DNA of 64,000 bases from Tamarix chinensis (GCA_030549775.1 CM060181.1:32958753-33022752); one strand, 5' to 3'; shown: positions 34,488-48,137, counted from the first letter of the stretch. Program-made: numbers and translations. Notes: generated from the letters alone by a model not told the origin.

Positions 34488-37400
34488 TGTAATATCCCAA
34501 AATTTTGAAAATCCTAAGATTTATCTATCAACAAATTAATTTAACCTAATTTATAAATTTTGTTTTATTTAATGATCCCAAATTAATTATAGGAAATTTA
34601 TATTTTTTATTTATTAGTAATAAATCAAAATTTTACACTAAAAACCCAACCTAAATCCTACATCCAAAAATTTTCTTTTTCCTTTTTTCTTTTTCCCCTT
34701 CTTTTTTCCTTCTTTTTCTTTTTCTTCCTTTTATTTTCTCTCCTTTCCTTTTTTTATTATTATTTTGCCCCTTCTTTTTCCTAGGCTGCACTATCCCCCT
34801 ACCTAGGTCTTCCTTTTCTTTTCTTTTCTTTCCTTTCTTCTCACTTGGACAACCAAGCCTGTCTCCCTTCTTTTTTTTATCCTTTTCTCTTTTTTTTTCT
34901 CTTTTCTATTCTTCCTTCCCCTTTTCTCCCTCCTTCTTCTTCTTCCTCACACCCATCTACTTCCTCGAGTCGCCTTCTCCCTTCCATTTCTATTTCTGCA
35001 GCTACACCCCTACATGCCACCCGTCCTTCCCACCCTTCCTCTCTCTACTATGCAAGGCCATGCATGCTAGCCTACACCCCACACCCCACACCCCAGCCCC
35101 TACATCCCTACTCCCCTACCCTGCACCTCTATTCTCCCCTACTACCTATAACTACCCTCTCCCCCCTACAAGCTACAGCCATGCATGCCAAGAATATAAG
35201 CCCTCTTATCATCTTCCCCTCTCCCTCAGCCTCACCCTCCCCTATAAATACCCCCTCAAGCTCTTCTTCCTCTCTTCTCCCACCTACTGCATCTCCCCTA
35301 TTTTTTCTTACCACCCTCGCCCCTATCAGCTCTAGCATTGTGCTACTACTATCGATGCCCAACTACCCCCTTGCAACCTCTCTTCCTTACCTTCGATTAT
35401 AAAGCCACCCCTATCCCTCCTTTTGCCTTTTTTCTCTTCTCTCATGCCTACAGAGCATTTGTAACTGTTGTAGGATAAATTTTTCTCAGCCCCCACCGTT
35501 GGCCGTTCTCCTCCCTTCTTGCCACTACTACGATGGAGCCACCTTGCACAGGTGCCCTAGCCTATGCAACCACCTCAACAACATCCTTTTTCACCTTTCT
35601 CTTCTCCCTTCTTTTTTTTCTGTCTTGGTCGTGTGCCACCTTACACCACCACTACCCACCGCCATCTCTAGCCAGTCTCAATGCCGCCACCGCCCCTCAA
35701 CCCTGAGCTGTCAACCCTCCTCCCTTTCCACCAAAATCAATCACTGCCATTGCTATGTGCCGCCTACACCATTTTCTCCCCCATTTTGGTTACCTCCATT
35801 TCCTTTCTCCTCCTTAAGATTTCCTTAGGCTAGGTTCCCTTTTGTGTCTTTTTTAAAAAAAAAATAAAATAAAATATAAATTGTATATATGCCCATTTCT
35901 AGGTATTATTCTAGTGGTAGCGAAAGAGGAGGCATAAGTTGTGTGTGCTTGGAGACGATAGCAGCTCTAGTTAGGATACAGTCATAGATAGGGTTTTACT
36001 ATATTTAATATATGTCCTTGATGTGTGTTATGTGATGGAATACATGAAATGATAATTGACTCTAGTGTTATATATTAGTTTTGGCTTGACAGTAGCTAAA
36101 GGTAAGAAATTTGTGTAGTCATGACTGTATTGATTTCAAGTATTTATGTATATCCATGTCCATGTTTTATGATATTACATGTGTGGAAAGTTTGAGAGTC
36201 CTTGTGTTGGGTGTCCTATGTCTCAAGTAGGGTTTTTGATACCTAGGGGCATTTTGGTCAATACTGTAAAAAAGTGGTATGTAGGATACTTTAGGGTGTT
36301 AATTAGCATAAAGTAGGTTGGGGATACTATATGAAATAACTATGGAAAAAATAAAGAGGTTTATGATAAATATAGTATGGAAGTGAAAAACCATGAATGG
36401 GGTTTGTAAAACCTAACGAGAGTTATGATCATATGTGAGTAAGGTGGGGAATTGGTACTAGGAAGTGGATATGGGGTTAAAGATAGCATTTTTGGATAGT
36501 CATGTAGCTTAGGAAGTCCTTTGAGCACTAGGGGAGGAGATATGAGCAAAAGATGGAATTAGGGGTAGACTATTATCATATTTACAAAATGGAGGAGTTC
36601 AATTGTAAAATTGGAGTATGATATTAACCATTAAATTTTAGGAATATGTACCAAATTTAGTTACCATACAGAATAGAGAGAAGTAGGTATGAGTAAAACG
36701 AGGAATTAGGGTTTTGGAGGGGCCCTAAATAAAAAACGGTATTATCATATGTGTAAAATAGGGGAGTTAAGCCATGATATTCAAGTTGATGGTTAACCAT
36801 AGAATTATATGCATGGGTATGGAAATTAAGGGTTGGATAATCGATAGAGGAGGGACTAGGCTAACCGGGAGAAATTAGAATTCCAAGGAGTAACCCTAGA
36901 GGCTAGTTATTATCATATGTGGAAAATGGAGGTAAAAATCCATGACCTTTAACCAAGGGTTTCTAATGATAGGTTAGGGTTTTTTTGGATAGATTAGGGA
37001 ATCAAAAGAGACACTAGAGGTGAGAATGTACTAGCATTGTGAAATTAGGGTTTTAAAGGGGAATAAGGTTGTCTCGGGGTAGTAGGGAAGGTGCCACACA
37101 TGGGGTAAGTGTACATGCTTGTTTGATGATCTTGAAATAAATAAAACATGAATATTACACTAATCACTTAAAGTGGAAGATTACTCGGGTTGGGTCCAGT
37201 TGTATCTACTAATCCACCAATAAGAATAGTAGCCAGAAGCGTCTTACCTTAGAAGTTATACGCTGTTACCATTCCAATGGTGAGAATAGTGTGGTCTTGA
37301 ACCTGAGTAAACCAAACCATTGGATGATAATAATCCATGGTAAGACATTAATTACTTACAATGGAATACCACATGGTTTAGGACCGGTTATACCTCAATT

Positions 37401-37604
37401 ACTGATCCATTGGTGAGAATAGTGGCTAGGAGTGTTTTGCTCTAAGGTTGTACCTTGATTGTTGATCCATCAATGAGAATGGTAGCCAGGAGTGTCCAGC
37501 CCTAGAATTTATACTTGTTTAATGTTTTTTCGGTTGAGAATAGTGGGGTCTTTGAATGTAATGTGGATAAAATCATGACTTTTATTTTCGGATAATAATG
37601 ATTG

Positions 37605-37609
37605 AGTCT
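37605..37609. repeat. Target-site duplication of copia element, left (AGTCT)
   Basis: Identical to AGTCT at 42930-42934, directly outside the two LTRs. Confidence 0.9.
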
Positions 37610-38222
37610 TGTTGAGTTTGTGCCTCAAATATTATGGTTATGGAAGTCTTTAATGTGGAGTTGAAGTAACCAAAGAGTTTTAATTAATCGTATTTACTAC
37701 CATTAATGAAGAGTTTAAAACCTGCGGTTATGGAGGACTTGAATATGAAGCTAAAGTAACCGAAGACTTTACTACTAAATTAATTGGTAGCATTAACTGC
37801 CATCAATGGAGAGTTACAGTTTTTAATCTCCATTAATTATCAATTTTTTAAGGTTTTTTTAGAAGACTATATATATGTAGTCTTTGGCCTTTTCTCAAAA
37901 CATAACTCACAATATCCATTATAGTTCCACACACATTTTATTTACTATTCCCTTTGAGAGTTAGAATAATTGAGAGTGATAGATCTCTACAATCCTCTAT
38001 TCAATTGAGGATTTCTTATATTCTTTCTCTATATAGTAAAATTATCCTTGCTTGTCGTCATCCTTGGACGTAGCCCACATTGGGTGAACCACGTAAAATT
38101 GCGTGTTCTTTTATTTTTTGCATTATTTGTGTTTATGGTTTAAATTAAATTGATCATGCACTTCTCTCCTTGAATAGATCGTAAATTTGCTTCAGCACAT
38201 CACCTCTGTTTTTACCCTTACA
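37610..38222 (+). repeat. Copia 5' LTR
   Basis: 613 bp from TGTTGAGTTTGTGCC to CCCTTACA. It aligns along its full length with 42310-42929. By eye I count a little over thirty substitutions and one 6-bp TA indel, which is roughly 94-95 percent identity. Confidence 0.92.
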
Positions 38223-38245
38223 AGTTGTATTAGAGCTTTAGGTTC

Positions 38246-39226
38246 ATGATGTTTGTGAAATTTGAGATTGAGAAGTTTGATAGCAAGATTAGTTTCAATA
38301 TCTGGAGGGTCTAGATGAAAGCAGTGTTAACCCAGAATGGATTGAAGAAGGCTCTAGATGGTAAATCTAAGAAGCCCAAGACTATGATGGATGAGCAATG
38401 GGACAAATTGGATGAGAAGGCGCCATCAACAATCCAATTGTCTCTATATAAGGAGGTTCTTCATGAGGTTGTTCATGAGACCACTACATCTGCCTTATTG
38501 CTCAAGCTTGAATCGCTTTATATAACAAAGAGTCTAGCGAACAAGCTTCGTCTCAAAGAACGTTTATATACTCTACGTATGGTTGAAGGTACTCCTATTC
38601 AATCCCATCTAGATGAATTTAATTCAATTATTATTGATCTTGAGAATCTAGATGTGAAAATTGATGATGAGGATAAAGCTATTTTATTGGTCGTCTCTTT
38701 ACCATCTACCTTTAAACACTTCAAGGAAATTATGTTATATGGTAACTCTGATACGCTTACCTTTGAGGATGTTAAATCTAATTTGCTTTCAAAAGAGAAA
38801 TTTGATCTTGAAGTTCGTTCTGATGATAAAGCTCAAGGCTTATCTATTAGAGGTAGATCTAATGACCGTGGTAGTAAAAATAAGAAAAAATCCCGGTCTA
38901 AATCTAGAGGACGTAATTCCAATGTGACTTGTAGATATTGCAAGAAATTTGGGCATGAGATTTCTGGCTGCTATAAATTGAAAAATAAGAAAGATAAGGA
39001 GGATAAAGGAAAACCACCGAAAAATTATAGTAATGCTAAAGTCGATACAATTGTTAAAAATGATTCTGAGGGTGATGCATTATTGGCCATATTTGATGAT
39101 AAAAGGAGTCGGTCTGAATGGGTTCTAGATTCTGGTTGTACCTATCATATGTGTCCAAATAGGGATTGGTTCACCACTTATGAGCATGTTGATCGTGGTG
39201 TTGTCTTGATGGGAAATGATGCCTAG
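38246..39226 (+). pseudogene. Copia gag and protease start
   Basis: The probable start is the ATG at 38246, with an in-frame TAG at 38312-38314 and open reading again from 38315. The gag segment has KLRLKERLYTLRMVEGTPI (copia gag, UBN2-like). A basic region and a zinc knuckle CRYCKKFGHEISGC (CX2CX4HX4C, about 38930) follow, then the protease WVLDSGCTYHMC with the DSG catalytic motif (about 39120). It ends at TAG 39224-39226. The same frame continues beyond, so this is a nonsense mutation rather than a natural end. Confidence 0.88.
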
Positions 39227-40293
39227 TGTAAGGTTATTGGCATAGGTAGTGTGAAGATCAAGGCCCATGATGGATGTATTAGGACATTGACCAATGTTAG
39301 GCATATTCCTAATTTAAAGCATAATTTGATCTCTTTGGGCACCTTTGAGTCTCTTGGTTGCAGGTATTCAGCTGAAGGTGGAGTTCTAAAGGTCTCCAAA
39401 GGTTCTCTTGTCCTAATGAAGGGCAATAGACATGGCAGTCTCTATATCTTGCAGGGTTCTATAGTTACAGGTTTAGTTGCTGTATCCACATCTATGTTTG
39501 ATGAAGGCCTCACTCAATTATGGCATATGCATCTTGGTCATATAAGTGAGAAAGGTATGAATCTTTTTAGCAAGCGTGTTCATCTTGGTAATAGTACTGG
39601 AAAGTTAGAGTTTTGTGAGCATTGTGTTTTAGGGAAAAAGACAAAGGTCGGATTCTCTACCGCAACACACCATACTAAGGATATTTTAGGTTATATCTAT
39701 TCTGATTTATGGGGACCATCCAAGGTAGGCGCTATATGATGACTCTAATTGATGAGTTCTCCCGAAAGGTTTGGGTTTATTTTCTACGCCACAAGAATGA
39801 AGCCTTTCCTACTTTCAAGAAGTGGAAAGCTCTTGTTGAAAACCAAACAGGGAAGAAGGTGAAGAAGCTCAGGACAGATAACGGGTTAGAGTTTGTTGAG
39901 ACAGATTTTAATGAGTTTTGTTCAAATCATGGTATTGCTAGACACAAGACTCTGGTTGGGAAGCCTCAACAAAACGGAGTTGCAGAACACATTAATCGAA
40001 CTCTACTTGAGAGGGAAAGGTGTATGCTCTCTAATGCTGGATTGTGGAACAAACGTGAGTTTTGGGCTGAAGCTGTTTCTACAACTTGTTACATCATCAA
40101 TAAATCTCCACATACATATATTGATTTCAGGATTCCAGAGGAAGTTTGGTCAAGTAATCCTATTGATTACTCTATTCTTAGAGTTTTTGGATGTCCTACA
40201 TATATTCATGTTAATCATGGTAAATTAGCTCCTAGAGCTATTAAATACATTTTCTTAGGCTATGCTTCTGAGTCCAAGGGGTATAGGTTTTAG
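39227..40293 (+). pseudogene. Copia protease end and integrase
   Basis: 39251-39739 carries the protease C-terminal part and the zinc-binding integrase start LWHMHLGH...CEHC (HHCC). A frameshift near 39725 moves the core to the frame of 39709-40293. The core shows TLIDEFSRKVWVYF, RTDNGLEF and GVAEHINRTLLE, consistent with the D-D-E catalytic triad. The frame closes at TAG 40291-40293, where copia elements have a conserved Trp. Confidence 0.88.
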
Positions 40294-42242
40294 TGTCCCG
40301 ACTTTAAAAAAATTATTCTGAGTAGGGATGTAACTTTTAATGAGAATGCATTACTATCTTCTAGAAAAGAATATGCTATTTCCTCGCATGGTACAGATGA
40401 TTAGGTTACTAGCGAGAAGGTAGAGTTATAAGTGATGCCCGTTAATTCAGATCATGGTGCTCCCTTTTCCTCATCCACACAGTCTAGTAGTGATGTCGAT
40501 GGTGTTGACCATCTAGCTCATATCACTAGTCCCATCCAGCAGCATAAGGAGGATGGTTATTCTATTGCTCATGATAGGCCAAGGAGAAATATTTGAAGGC
40601 CCACTAGATATGTAGATGGAGATGATGATGGCTTGATTGCTTATGCTCTAGCGGTTGTTGAAGAGATTATTGAAGGTGTTGAACCTTCTTCTTATTCTGA
40701 GGCTATATCCAGCCCTGATTCTTCTGAGTGGCTAGTTACCATAAATGAAGAAATTGAGAGTTTGCACAAGAATGGCACTTGGGAGTTAGTTAAGTTACCT
40801 AAGGGTCGAAGAACATTGAGCTACGAATGGATCTTTAAGTGGAAGGAATGCATACTTGGGGTTGAAGATGCTAGATGGAAGACACGCCTCGTTGTTAGAG
40901 GTTTCAGTCAGAGAAAGGTATTGACTTTAATGAGGTATTCTCACCAGTTGTTTGTGATACCTCCATTTGAGTTCTCCTTGCTTTTGTTGCTCTATTTGAT
41001 CTTGAGTTAGAGCAGTTAGATGTTAAGACAGCTTTCCTCCATGGAGAGTTGGAAAAGGAGATTTATATGCATCAACTTGAAGGTTTTGTTGCTCCTGATA
41101 AGGAGAATTGTGTTTGTCAGTTGAAGAGGTCCTTGTATGGTTTAAAGCAAGTTCCTAGACAGTGGTATATGAGGTTTGACTCTTTTATGATTGGGTAAGG
41201 CTACACAAGAAGCAAGTTTGATAGTTGTGTTTATTTTAAAGAGTTTGAAGGTAGCTCCTTTGTTTATCTATTGCTTTATGTTGATGATATGTTGATTGCT
41301 TCCAAGGACAAGTCCTTAATCAACAGGTTGAAATCACAACTTAACAAGGAGTTCGAGATGAAAGATCTTGGTGCAGCTAGGAAGATTCTCGGCATGGAGA
41401 TTATTAGAGATCGAAAGGCCGAGAAGTTATTTTTGTCACAGCAAAAGTATATTAAGAAGGTGTTAGACAGGTTCAATATGGGTAATTGTAAACCTGTGTC
41501 TACACCTCTAGCTGCTCACTTCAGATTGTCATCAAAGCTTTATCCAGAGTCCGAGAAAGAGAAGGAGATAATGTCTAGCACTCCTTATTCTAGTGCGGTT
41601 GGTAGTTTGATGTATGCTATGGTCTGCACTAGACCTGATCTAGCTTATGTTGTGAGTATGGTGAGCCGGTTTATGCATAACCCTAGTAAGGGTCATTGGA
41701 ACGCAATCAAGTGGATTTTGCGTTATTTGAAGGGTTCCTCTAATATTTGTTTGGTGTTCGATAGGAGTAGAGCCCAAACCACTGATATTGTTAGTTTTGT
41801 TGATTCTGATTATGTTGCTGACTTGGATAAACGTAGATCTATTTCTAGTTATATCTTCACGCTATCTTTCGGTGCTATTAGTTGGAAAGCATTGCTGCAA
41901 TCTATTGCTGCCTTGTTTACTACAGAAGTAGAATATGTTGTAGCTACTGAAGGTGTGAATGATGCCATTTGGTTGTGAGGTCTCATTCTCGAGCTTGGTG
42001 TTGCACAAGATACTACTGTTGTGTTTTCAGATAGTTAGAGTGCTATTTGTTTGACCAAGAATGATGCTTATCATTCGAAGACCAAGCACATTGATGCTAG
42101 GTTCCATTTTATCAGAGACATTATTGTTGTAGGAAATGTTGTGGTGAAGAAAGTTCACACATCAAATAATACTGCAGACATGCTTACGAAGCCACTGCCT
42201 ACTACTAAGTTCAAGCATTGCTTAGACTTAGTTGGTTCTTGA
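40294..42242 (+). pseudogene. Copia reverse transcriptase and RNase H
   Basis: Stops at 40402, 40429 and 40594 interrupt the linker. The RT begins in 40633-41010 with SSEWLVTINEEIESL and NGTWELVKLPKGR. A frameshift near 40915 shifts to the frame of 41271. Further stops lie at 40968 and 41196. The polymerase motif LLYVDDML is at about 41274-41297. RNase H has VDSDYVADLDKRRS, a TGA at 41976 and a TAG at 42036, then KHIDARFHFIRD and ADMLTKPLP to TGA at 42240. Domain content is complete but not translatable. Confidence 0.88.
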
Positions 42243-42309
42243 AGCATATGATTACCTTTTGAGGTTTATGACGATGATGAGTATTTTGGATTTGAGCTAA
42301 GGTGGAGAT

Positions 42310-42929
42310 TTTTGAGTTTGTGCCTCAAATCTTACGATTATGGAAGTCTTTAATGTGAAGTTGAAGTAACCAAAGAGTTTTAATTAATAGTATTTACTAC
42401 CATCAATGAAGAGCTTAAAACCTGCGGTTATGAAAGACTTAAATATGAAGCTAAAGTAACTGAAGACTTTACTACTAAATTAATTGGTAGTATTAACTGC
42501 CATCAATGGAGAGTTACAGTTTTTAATCTCCATTAATTATCAGTTTTTTAAGGTTTTCTTTAGAAGACTATATATATATATATGTAGTCTTTGGCTTTTT
42601 CTCAAAACATGACTTATAATATCCATTATAGTTCCACACACATTTTATTTACTATTCCCTTTGAGATTTAGAATAATTGAGAGTGATAGATCTCTACAAT
42701 CCTCTATTCAATTGAGGATTTCTTATATTCTTTCTCTACATAGTAAAATTATCCTTGCTCGTTGTCGCTTGTGGACGTAGCCCACATTGGTTGAACCACG
42801 TAAAATTGTGTGTTCTTTTATTTTTCGCATTATTTGTGTTTGTGGTTTAAATTAAATTGCTCATGCACTTCTCTCCTTGAATAGATCGTGAATTTGCTTT
42901 CGTACATCACCTCTGTTTTTACCCTTACA
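42310..42929 (+). repeat. Copia 3' LTR
   Basis: 620 bp, partner of 37610-38222. Its first base pair reads TT where the 5' LTR has TG. It has an extra TATATA near 42575. Confidence 0.92.
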
Positions 42930-42934
42930 AGTCT
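42930..42934. repeat. Target-site duplication of copia element, right (AGTCT)
   Basis: Exact copy of 37605-37609. Confidence 0.9.
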
Positions 42935-43476
42935 ATATGATCTTTTTATGCATGTGTCATCCCTCATTGTGGTGTTATTGATCTTTGTGGCCTTATTGAC
43001 TGTATTGTTACCTTAATTAGTATATAGCATAATGATCATCCTTATTATGAGTGCTGCTTATTCCCACAAGTAGAGATCCCTTTTGATCCTATGCAAATGA
43101 ATGAGACTTGCTAGACAACTTTGCGACATATAATGCTATGATTGGGATAGAGTGATGCTATTGTGATCGGGGTTGGGGACCTAAGAGTGTGACATCTGGT
43201 TATTGTTTTAACCTTTTTTTTTAAACTTTCAACTGAATGTTTATTTACGTATTTCATTACTCCTTTTGAAACAAACACCTAACTCTTATTTACGATGTGG
43301 ATTGTCTTATGCTACACTTATCATGGTTTACATACTGTTTTATCTTGCCTTTTAGTTGGTATAAGGATGGTCTGGGGCTAGAATTATACTAATTACGGTG
43401 ATAATACCCTTTTTATGTTTGAATGTTCTTTCACTTAAAAAGAAAATTTTCAATAGTGAATTTTGGGGGTATTATA

Positions 43477-45066
43477 CCAACAAACCAATCAGCTTGTTTG
43501 GACTGGGACACTAGGGTGTAATGGTGCTAAACTAATTGTATGGTCCATATAAATGATCAAAAAATTTCTTTTAGAATGTTTATTTGATTCCTTTGAACCT
43601 TCTAATAGTTTGATACTTAGATATAATGTTATGAAATGATTCTTGGATGATGGAAATACACGTGAATTTATTAACTTAATTGATAGATCAAATTGGCTAA
43701 GTATTGATAAAATCAATACTAAGTGCCCTAAATGAGTTATGATGGATAACTTGGAATAATTATGTGCTCATGGCTGAGTGGGTATGCTATGTGGAATTTA
43801 TTTGGTATATGTCTTGGTAAATAAAACACTAATCACTTAAAGTGGAAGAACATGGAGCATTAGATTGGAGTACATTATTCAATCCTCAATTTGCTATCAC
43901 AGGGTTAGTGTTTCTTCGGTTGTTCTTGATATTTACCTTTGGGTGAGATCCTATTTGATATTGATGATTTTCCTACTCTAGACATTGATGACATATTAAA
44001 GGGTATCAATACTAAAGGATGTAGTCACCTAGGTGTTTTATTTGACCTCCGCTAGACTTATTATCAATTGATAGTTTTCTTGACTTCTCCTAGACTTATG
44101 TCCTCTGATTATTAGTTTGATTTCTATGGGTATTTAGGGACCATGGGAGATGATCCATCCTATTTCTCAAAGAAAAAAAAAAGAAATTAAATTAATGGTT
44201 ATATAACCTTGTGATAATAATCTAATGAATGGTTAAATGGCATAAACCTTAGAGTTTACCTAGTAACTCACACCTTAGTTGGTCACTTCACATGATTATA
44301 TGCTGTTACCCATGATTTATGAATTTTTTGATAAACATGATAAACCATGAATCCCCTATACTCATATGAAGCATGAAATTTATGTAAATTCCATATCTTT
44401 CATTGTATATGATACTATCTTCTTCCGTGTACATGATCAGAGTAACCTAATGAGAACTCCATGTTAGTATATCACGTAAATTGGCATGTTATGGTATGAG
44501 CATAAGAATATGTGCTAATATGACCTATATTAATTTTTATGACAATTTGTGTATTATAAACTCCCATAACCAGGTAACTTAGCTTACTCAATATGTATCA
44601 CACTGATCTATCTGTTTAATCAGTTACTTCTTAATCCCATGTGTAGAGAACATTCTGTAGGTATTTGAGGGTGGCCATTATCCAGCCAATCTATGTGTTT
44701 GGGAATGAGACAACTGAACGTGGACTTATAGTGGTTATTGTTTTGTTAGACTTTGGGAGAACTAGGTTACCCTTGTATTGCCCTATTATAACAAACCTTC
44801 TCTCTTTATGTATTTTAGTTCATTTTGGACCTAAAATGGTCTTGGTTTAGTAAACCCTAATTGTTTAATCTTTTATGTTTTCTTTTTATGCACTTTATTC
44901 CTTATATTTGGTTAGTTGGATAATCATCCTTGTATCTAACATAAGATGGGTGGTAGGACACCTATCCAATGTTAGGTACAGTAACACCCTATTTTCTTGG
45001 GAAGTATTTTCCTATTTTTGCTTATGCAATTAAAAATATTTGGTAGTAAAAAATAGGGGTGATGCA
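43477..45066 (+). mobile_element. Outer LTR-like sequence, right part
   Basis: It contains CACTTAAAGTGGAAG (about 43828), a decayed palindrome AATATG-TAT-CACACT (44590-44604) followed by an altered copy of the conserved downstream block. The end GTAGTAAAAAATAGGGGTGATGCA is at 45066. The same terminal motif, GTAGTAAAAAATAGGGATATTACA, ends the LTR at 51680, so both belong to one subfamily. The left part is at 33001-34487. Confidence 0.5.
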
Positions 45067-48000
45067 CTTAGGGACTCTACGGTATAATTATAATACCACA
45101 CATTTCTAATTTCCATAAGTTATTAGTTTTATTAATGGAATTCAATTTGTAATTTTATTGCATCTCCATTGAAGAGATTTATAACTTTCATTTAATTTGC
45201 GAGTAAAATATATTATAATTAAGGTTATCTATCAAAATAATTTAGTTCATATAATTTTATCACTCGAAGATTGATTTATTTTATCTCAATTAAATAAAAT
45301 TCTCAAAAATATTTGATAATTTTTTAAAAATTATTTTTATGTTCCATTTATCAAACCTATGAGAATCATTTATGAACTTGCAAGTCCCTATAAAAATGAT
45401 ATTTTAGATTCAAAGATGATTTTACCACTAATTTCCTATGTTTAAAGATCTCTTTTTGTAAAAAAATATTAATTTCATTGAGAGACACTTGGGAATTATG
45501 TATTCACTTTTATTTTCATTTTTTCAATGATTAGCTTTAAATATTTTATCTATGACTTCAATTTTATTTTATATATTCACCGATGGTTTGGCTTCATATT
45601 GAAGTCATAATTTATCATTTTTCATTGTAGATTTAAGTTATAACTTTATTGTTATAGAATAGTATGGATGGAAAATGATCCAAACAAAAAACTAGAATTA
45701 ACAAGATTATGAGCAAATAATGATTCAATCAAAAAATAGAAAAATTGAGGATAAAATAGAGATATTTATTCATGCTCTTGTGTAATTATAGGATGATTAA
45801 ACAAATCAATCAATCGATTACACAAATCTATAATTCTCTTTTAATGGAGAAAAATATGGAGAAGAAAAAGAAGTTGGGTCATACAACTTAACGGCTAGGG
45901 TCCTCTCATATCTCTTTTATAGTAGAAAAAAATCTTATGGAGCAAAACAACATGTCACAAAAATAAAGGAATAACATAGTCTGTGTTTAGGAAAGATGAG
46001 ATCCCTAGTGTTAATTTCCTTACTATTGGCTTTTTGTCCATAAATACATCAAAATAATCTATGAGAAAACATGGTTTGTGTTTATAAAAATGAGACCCGT
46101 GTGTTTGTCATAGATCCCAAATATTAACCTTAAATTTCTCCACTACTTGTACGAACCAACACAATGTTATGCTATGCTTCAAATACCCAGTCAAAGCTAA
46201 CATTTTTTATGACTAAAATTTTATTTTCCTTATATGATTGTGATTTTATTTAAGCTTACATTATCGTTATAAACAAGGGATTCCATATTATAATTTTTTT
46301 AGATCTTCAATTTTCTTTTTATGAATATGGTCTTATTTTATAAATTTGCTTATAATTATGATTTCATCTCAAAATTTAACTTTTCAAACATGTTTTTCAA
46401 TTTAATATTATCATTTCGTTTTTTGATTATGGTTTCATCATATGGTATAACTTTGTTTGTGTCATATTTTGCTTTACAATTCTATCTCATTTCAAATTAT
46501 AAATTTTCCTTGTGATTATAAATTTATTTTAAAGGTTTTATTCTATAAGATTTGATTCTCCCTTTTGATTTTATGAGACTCCATTTTGAAATTTCAACAG
46601 CATTACACAACTATGGCCAGTTATAGTATCAAGATAAAAATTCTTAAGAAAATTTTATGAATTCATTTTGATAATTGAAGCCCCAAAAATTATATTCATA
46701 CTATTATTTTAAAATTAACATATGATAAAGTACTTGTATTTTAAATAAATTTTTGATAATTAATTTTATTTTATCCTCCTATAAGTTTTCACAACAACTC
46801 TCCAATTTTCATTTACGCTAATAGAACTTGTAGAACTGATATTTTATGTTCTATATTCTTATAATGAAATTATTAGTTTTATATGGTTGACATGACCTTT
46901 GGAATTTAAGACTTAGAAATTTCACAACTCCTATCCATTTCCCCTTTGTATAATGTTTTACCATCACCCTTTATTCTAAAACCCTAATTTTTCACAAACA
47001 TAAAAAACATTATGGATATTTTTTTCAAAATCTTATCACTATTTTCACAAGGGATATACTTTATTTTAAAGGGTGATGCTTTCTAGAAAATCATGTTTTG
47101 ATTTTCCTGCCAAAAGCCTTCATATCAACTTTAAGCTTTAATACTTTTATAGAATCATTTCTCTAAAATATGTTCTAGTTGTAAATATTATTTAAATTAC
47201 TAATATGCTTTTTTAGGTAATTCATGTTAATTTTGAAAAATACTTATTTTATTTAAAGAATATATTCATAACTAGGTGGTCTAGTCAACCCTTAGTTTAA
47301 CCCCCAATTTCTTATGCAAGTTTTGTTCAGGATTTGTTTTTTCGTTCAACATTTATGAAACTTTAACATTTTTATATTTATGAGTTGAAAATATTATTTC
47401 AATGATTTTCCTCAATTTTTTAGATAATGCTTTGGAATATTTTGATATTTATTTTAATAAATACTTATTAAATAATTTTTTTATCAACAGCTTTTTAAAT
47501 TCATGAAAATTATTTTGGAGAAAATCCAAGTGATCCCCTCATATATATTATATCTCATATTTTATTTGAATTTTGGGATGATTTAACACCAACAACTAGT
47601 GTTAAGTCTAACTACCAAAGTTACCTTACATAACTATAATTCCTTATAATTATCAACTCTCTATTTCACCATCTTCCCTACCCTTAGAGTTTAGAAGCAA
47701 TAGCATAATTAGTTTAATTTCTTTCTTTACTCCGTAATTCCTTTCCTTCATCATGGTTTTCCTTACATTTAATTAACTTGTTCCACCCTAGCCAGGCTCC
47801 TACTCTACACTTCTAGCACTAATGTAAAGTAAGATAAATGCTTTTACTTATCTTTTTAGGATGGTTAGTTTTTAGAGGAAGGTGAGCATGCTCATATTTT
47901 GACTCTTGAGCCTCTACTCCTTTTTCTTTTCACACACTTTCACTAAAAAAATTCCTTAGTGTTGAGCTCCAACATCTCCTCTCCTCCTCTTGTGTTGAGC

Positions 48001-48137
48001 ATATCTCCTTATGGTTCTTTATTTTTGTGAACTTCTTTTGCCTTTTATTTTCTATTTTTTAACTCCTCTATACTTTTATTAAGTAAAGGAGGATTAGGAT
48101 TTGTGAAAAGTGAAAGATTCTTGATGTAGGAGCATCT
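45067..48137. other. Long AT-rich stretch, nothing recognised
   Basis: About 3 kb without a supportable gene, LTR end or RNA gene. Short open frames (for example 46321-46515) are hydrophobic by base composition only. It is probably very old repeat sequence. Confidence 0.45.

Larger units (their letters stand above)
37610..42929 (+). mobile_element. Ty1/copia LTR retrotransposon, full length but with disabled coding region
   Basis: Two LTRs, an exact AGTCT target-site duplication, a primer-binding site right after the 5' LTR (TTGTATTAGAGC, 38225-38236) and a purine-rich GGTGGAGA just before the 3' LTR (42301-42308) give clear borders, 5320 bp in all. The pol order is protease, integrase, reverse transcriptase, RNase H, which defines Ty1/copia. 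It sits inside the long solo LTR 34488-43476. Coding is broken by about ten stops and two frameshifts. It is the youngest datable insertion in the window by LTR similarity. Confidence 0.93.
34488..43476 (+). mobile_element. Long solo LTR, split by the copia insertion
   Basis: It starts TGTAATATCCCAAAATT at 34488 and ends AATTTTGGGGGTATTATA at 43476. The ends are mirror images over about 16 bases. The flanks CAAAC (34483-34487) and CCAAC (43477-43481) agree at four of five positions. Inside are the pyrimidine-rich block (34670-35820), GGGGCATTTTGGTCAA (36245), CACTTAAAGTGGAAG (37160) with hairpin-unit relics (37200-37520), and, after the copia element, the decayed palindrome at 43019-43033. 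Without the copia element it is about 3.7 kb. The proline-rich frames at 34845-35828 are low-complexity shadows. Confidence 0.7.

Noticed and set aside
34845..35828. Proline-rich frames, 185 and 109 residues
   Set aside because: CT-rich block of the solo LTR. The same layout recurs in the other LTRs without conserved protein.
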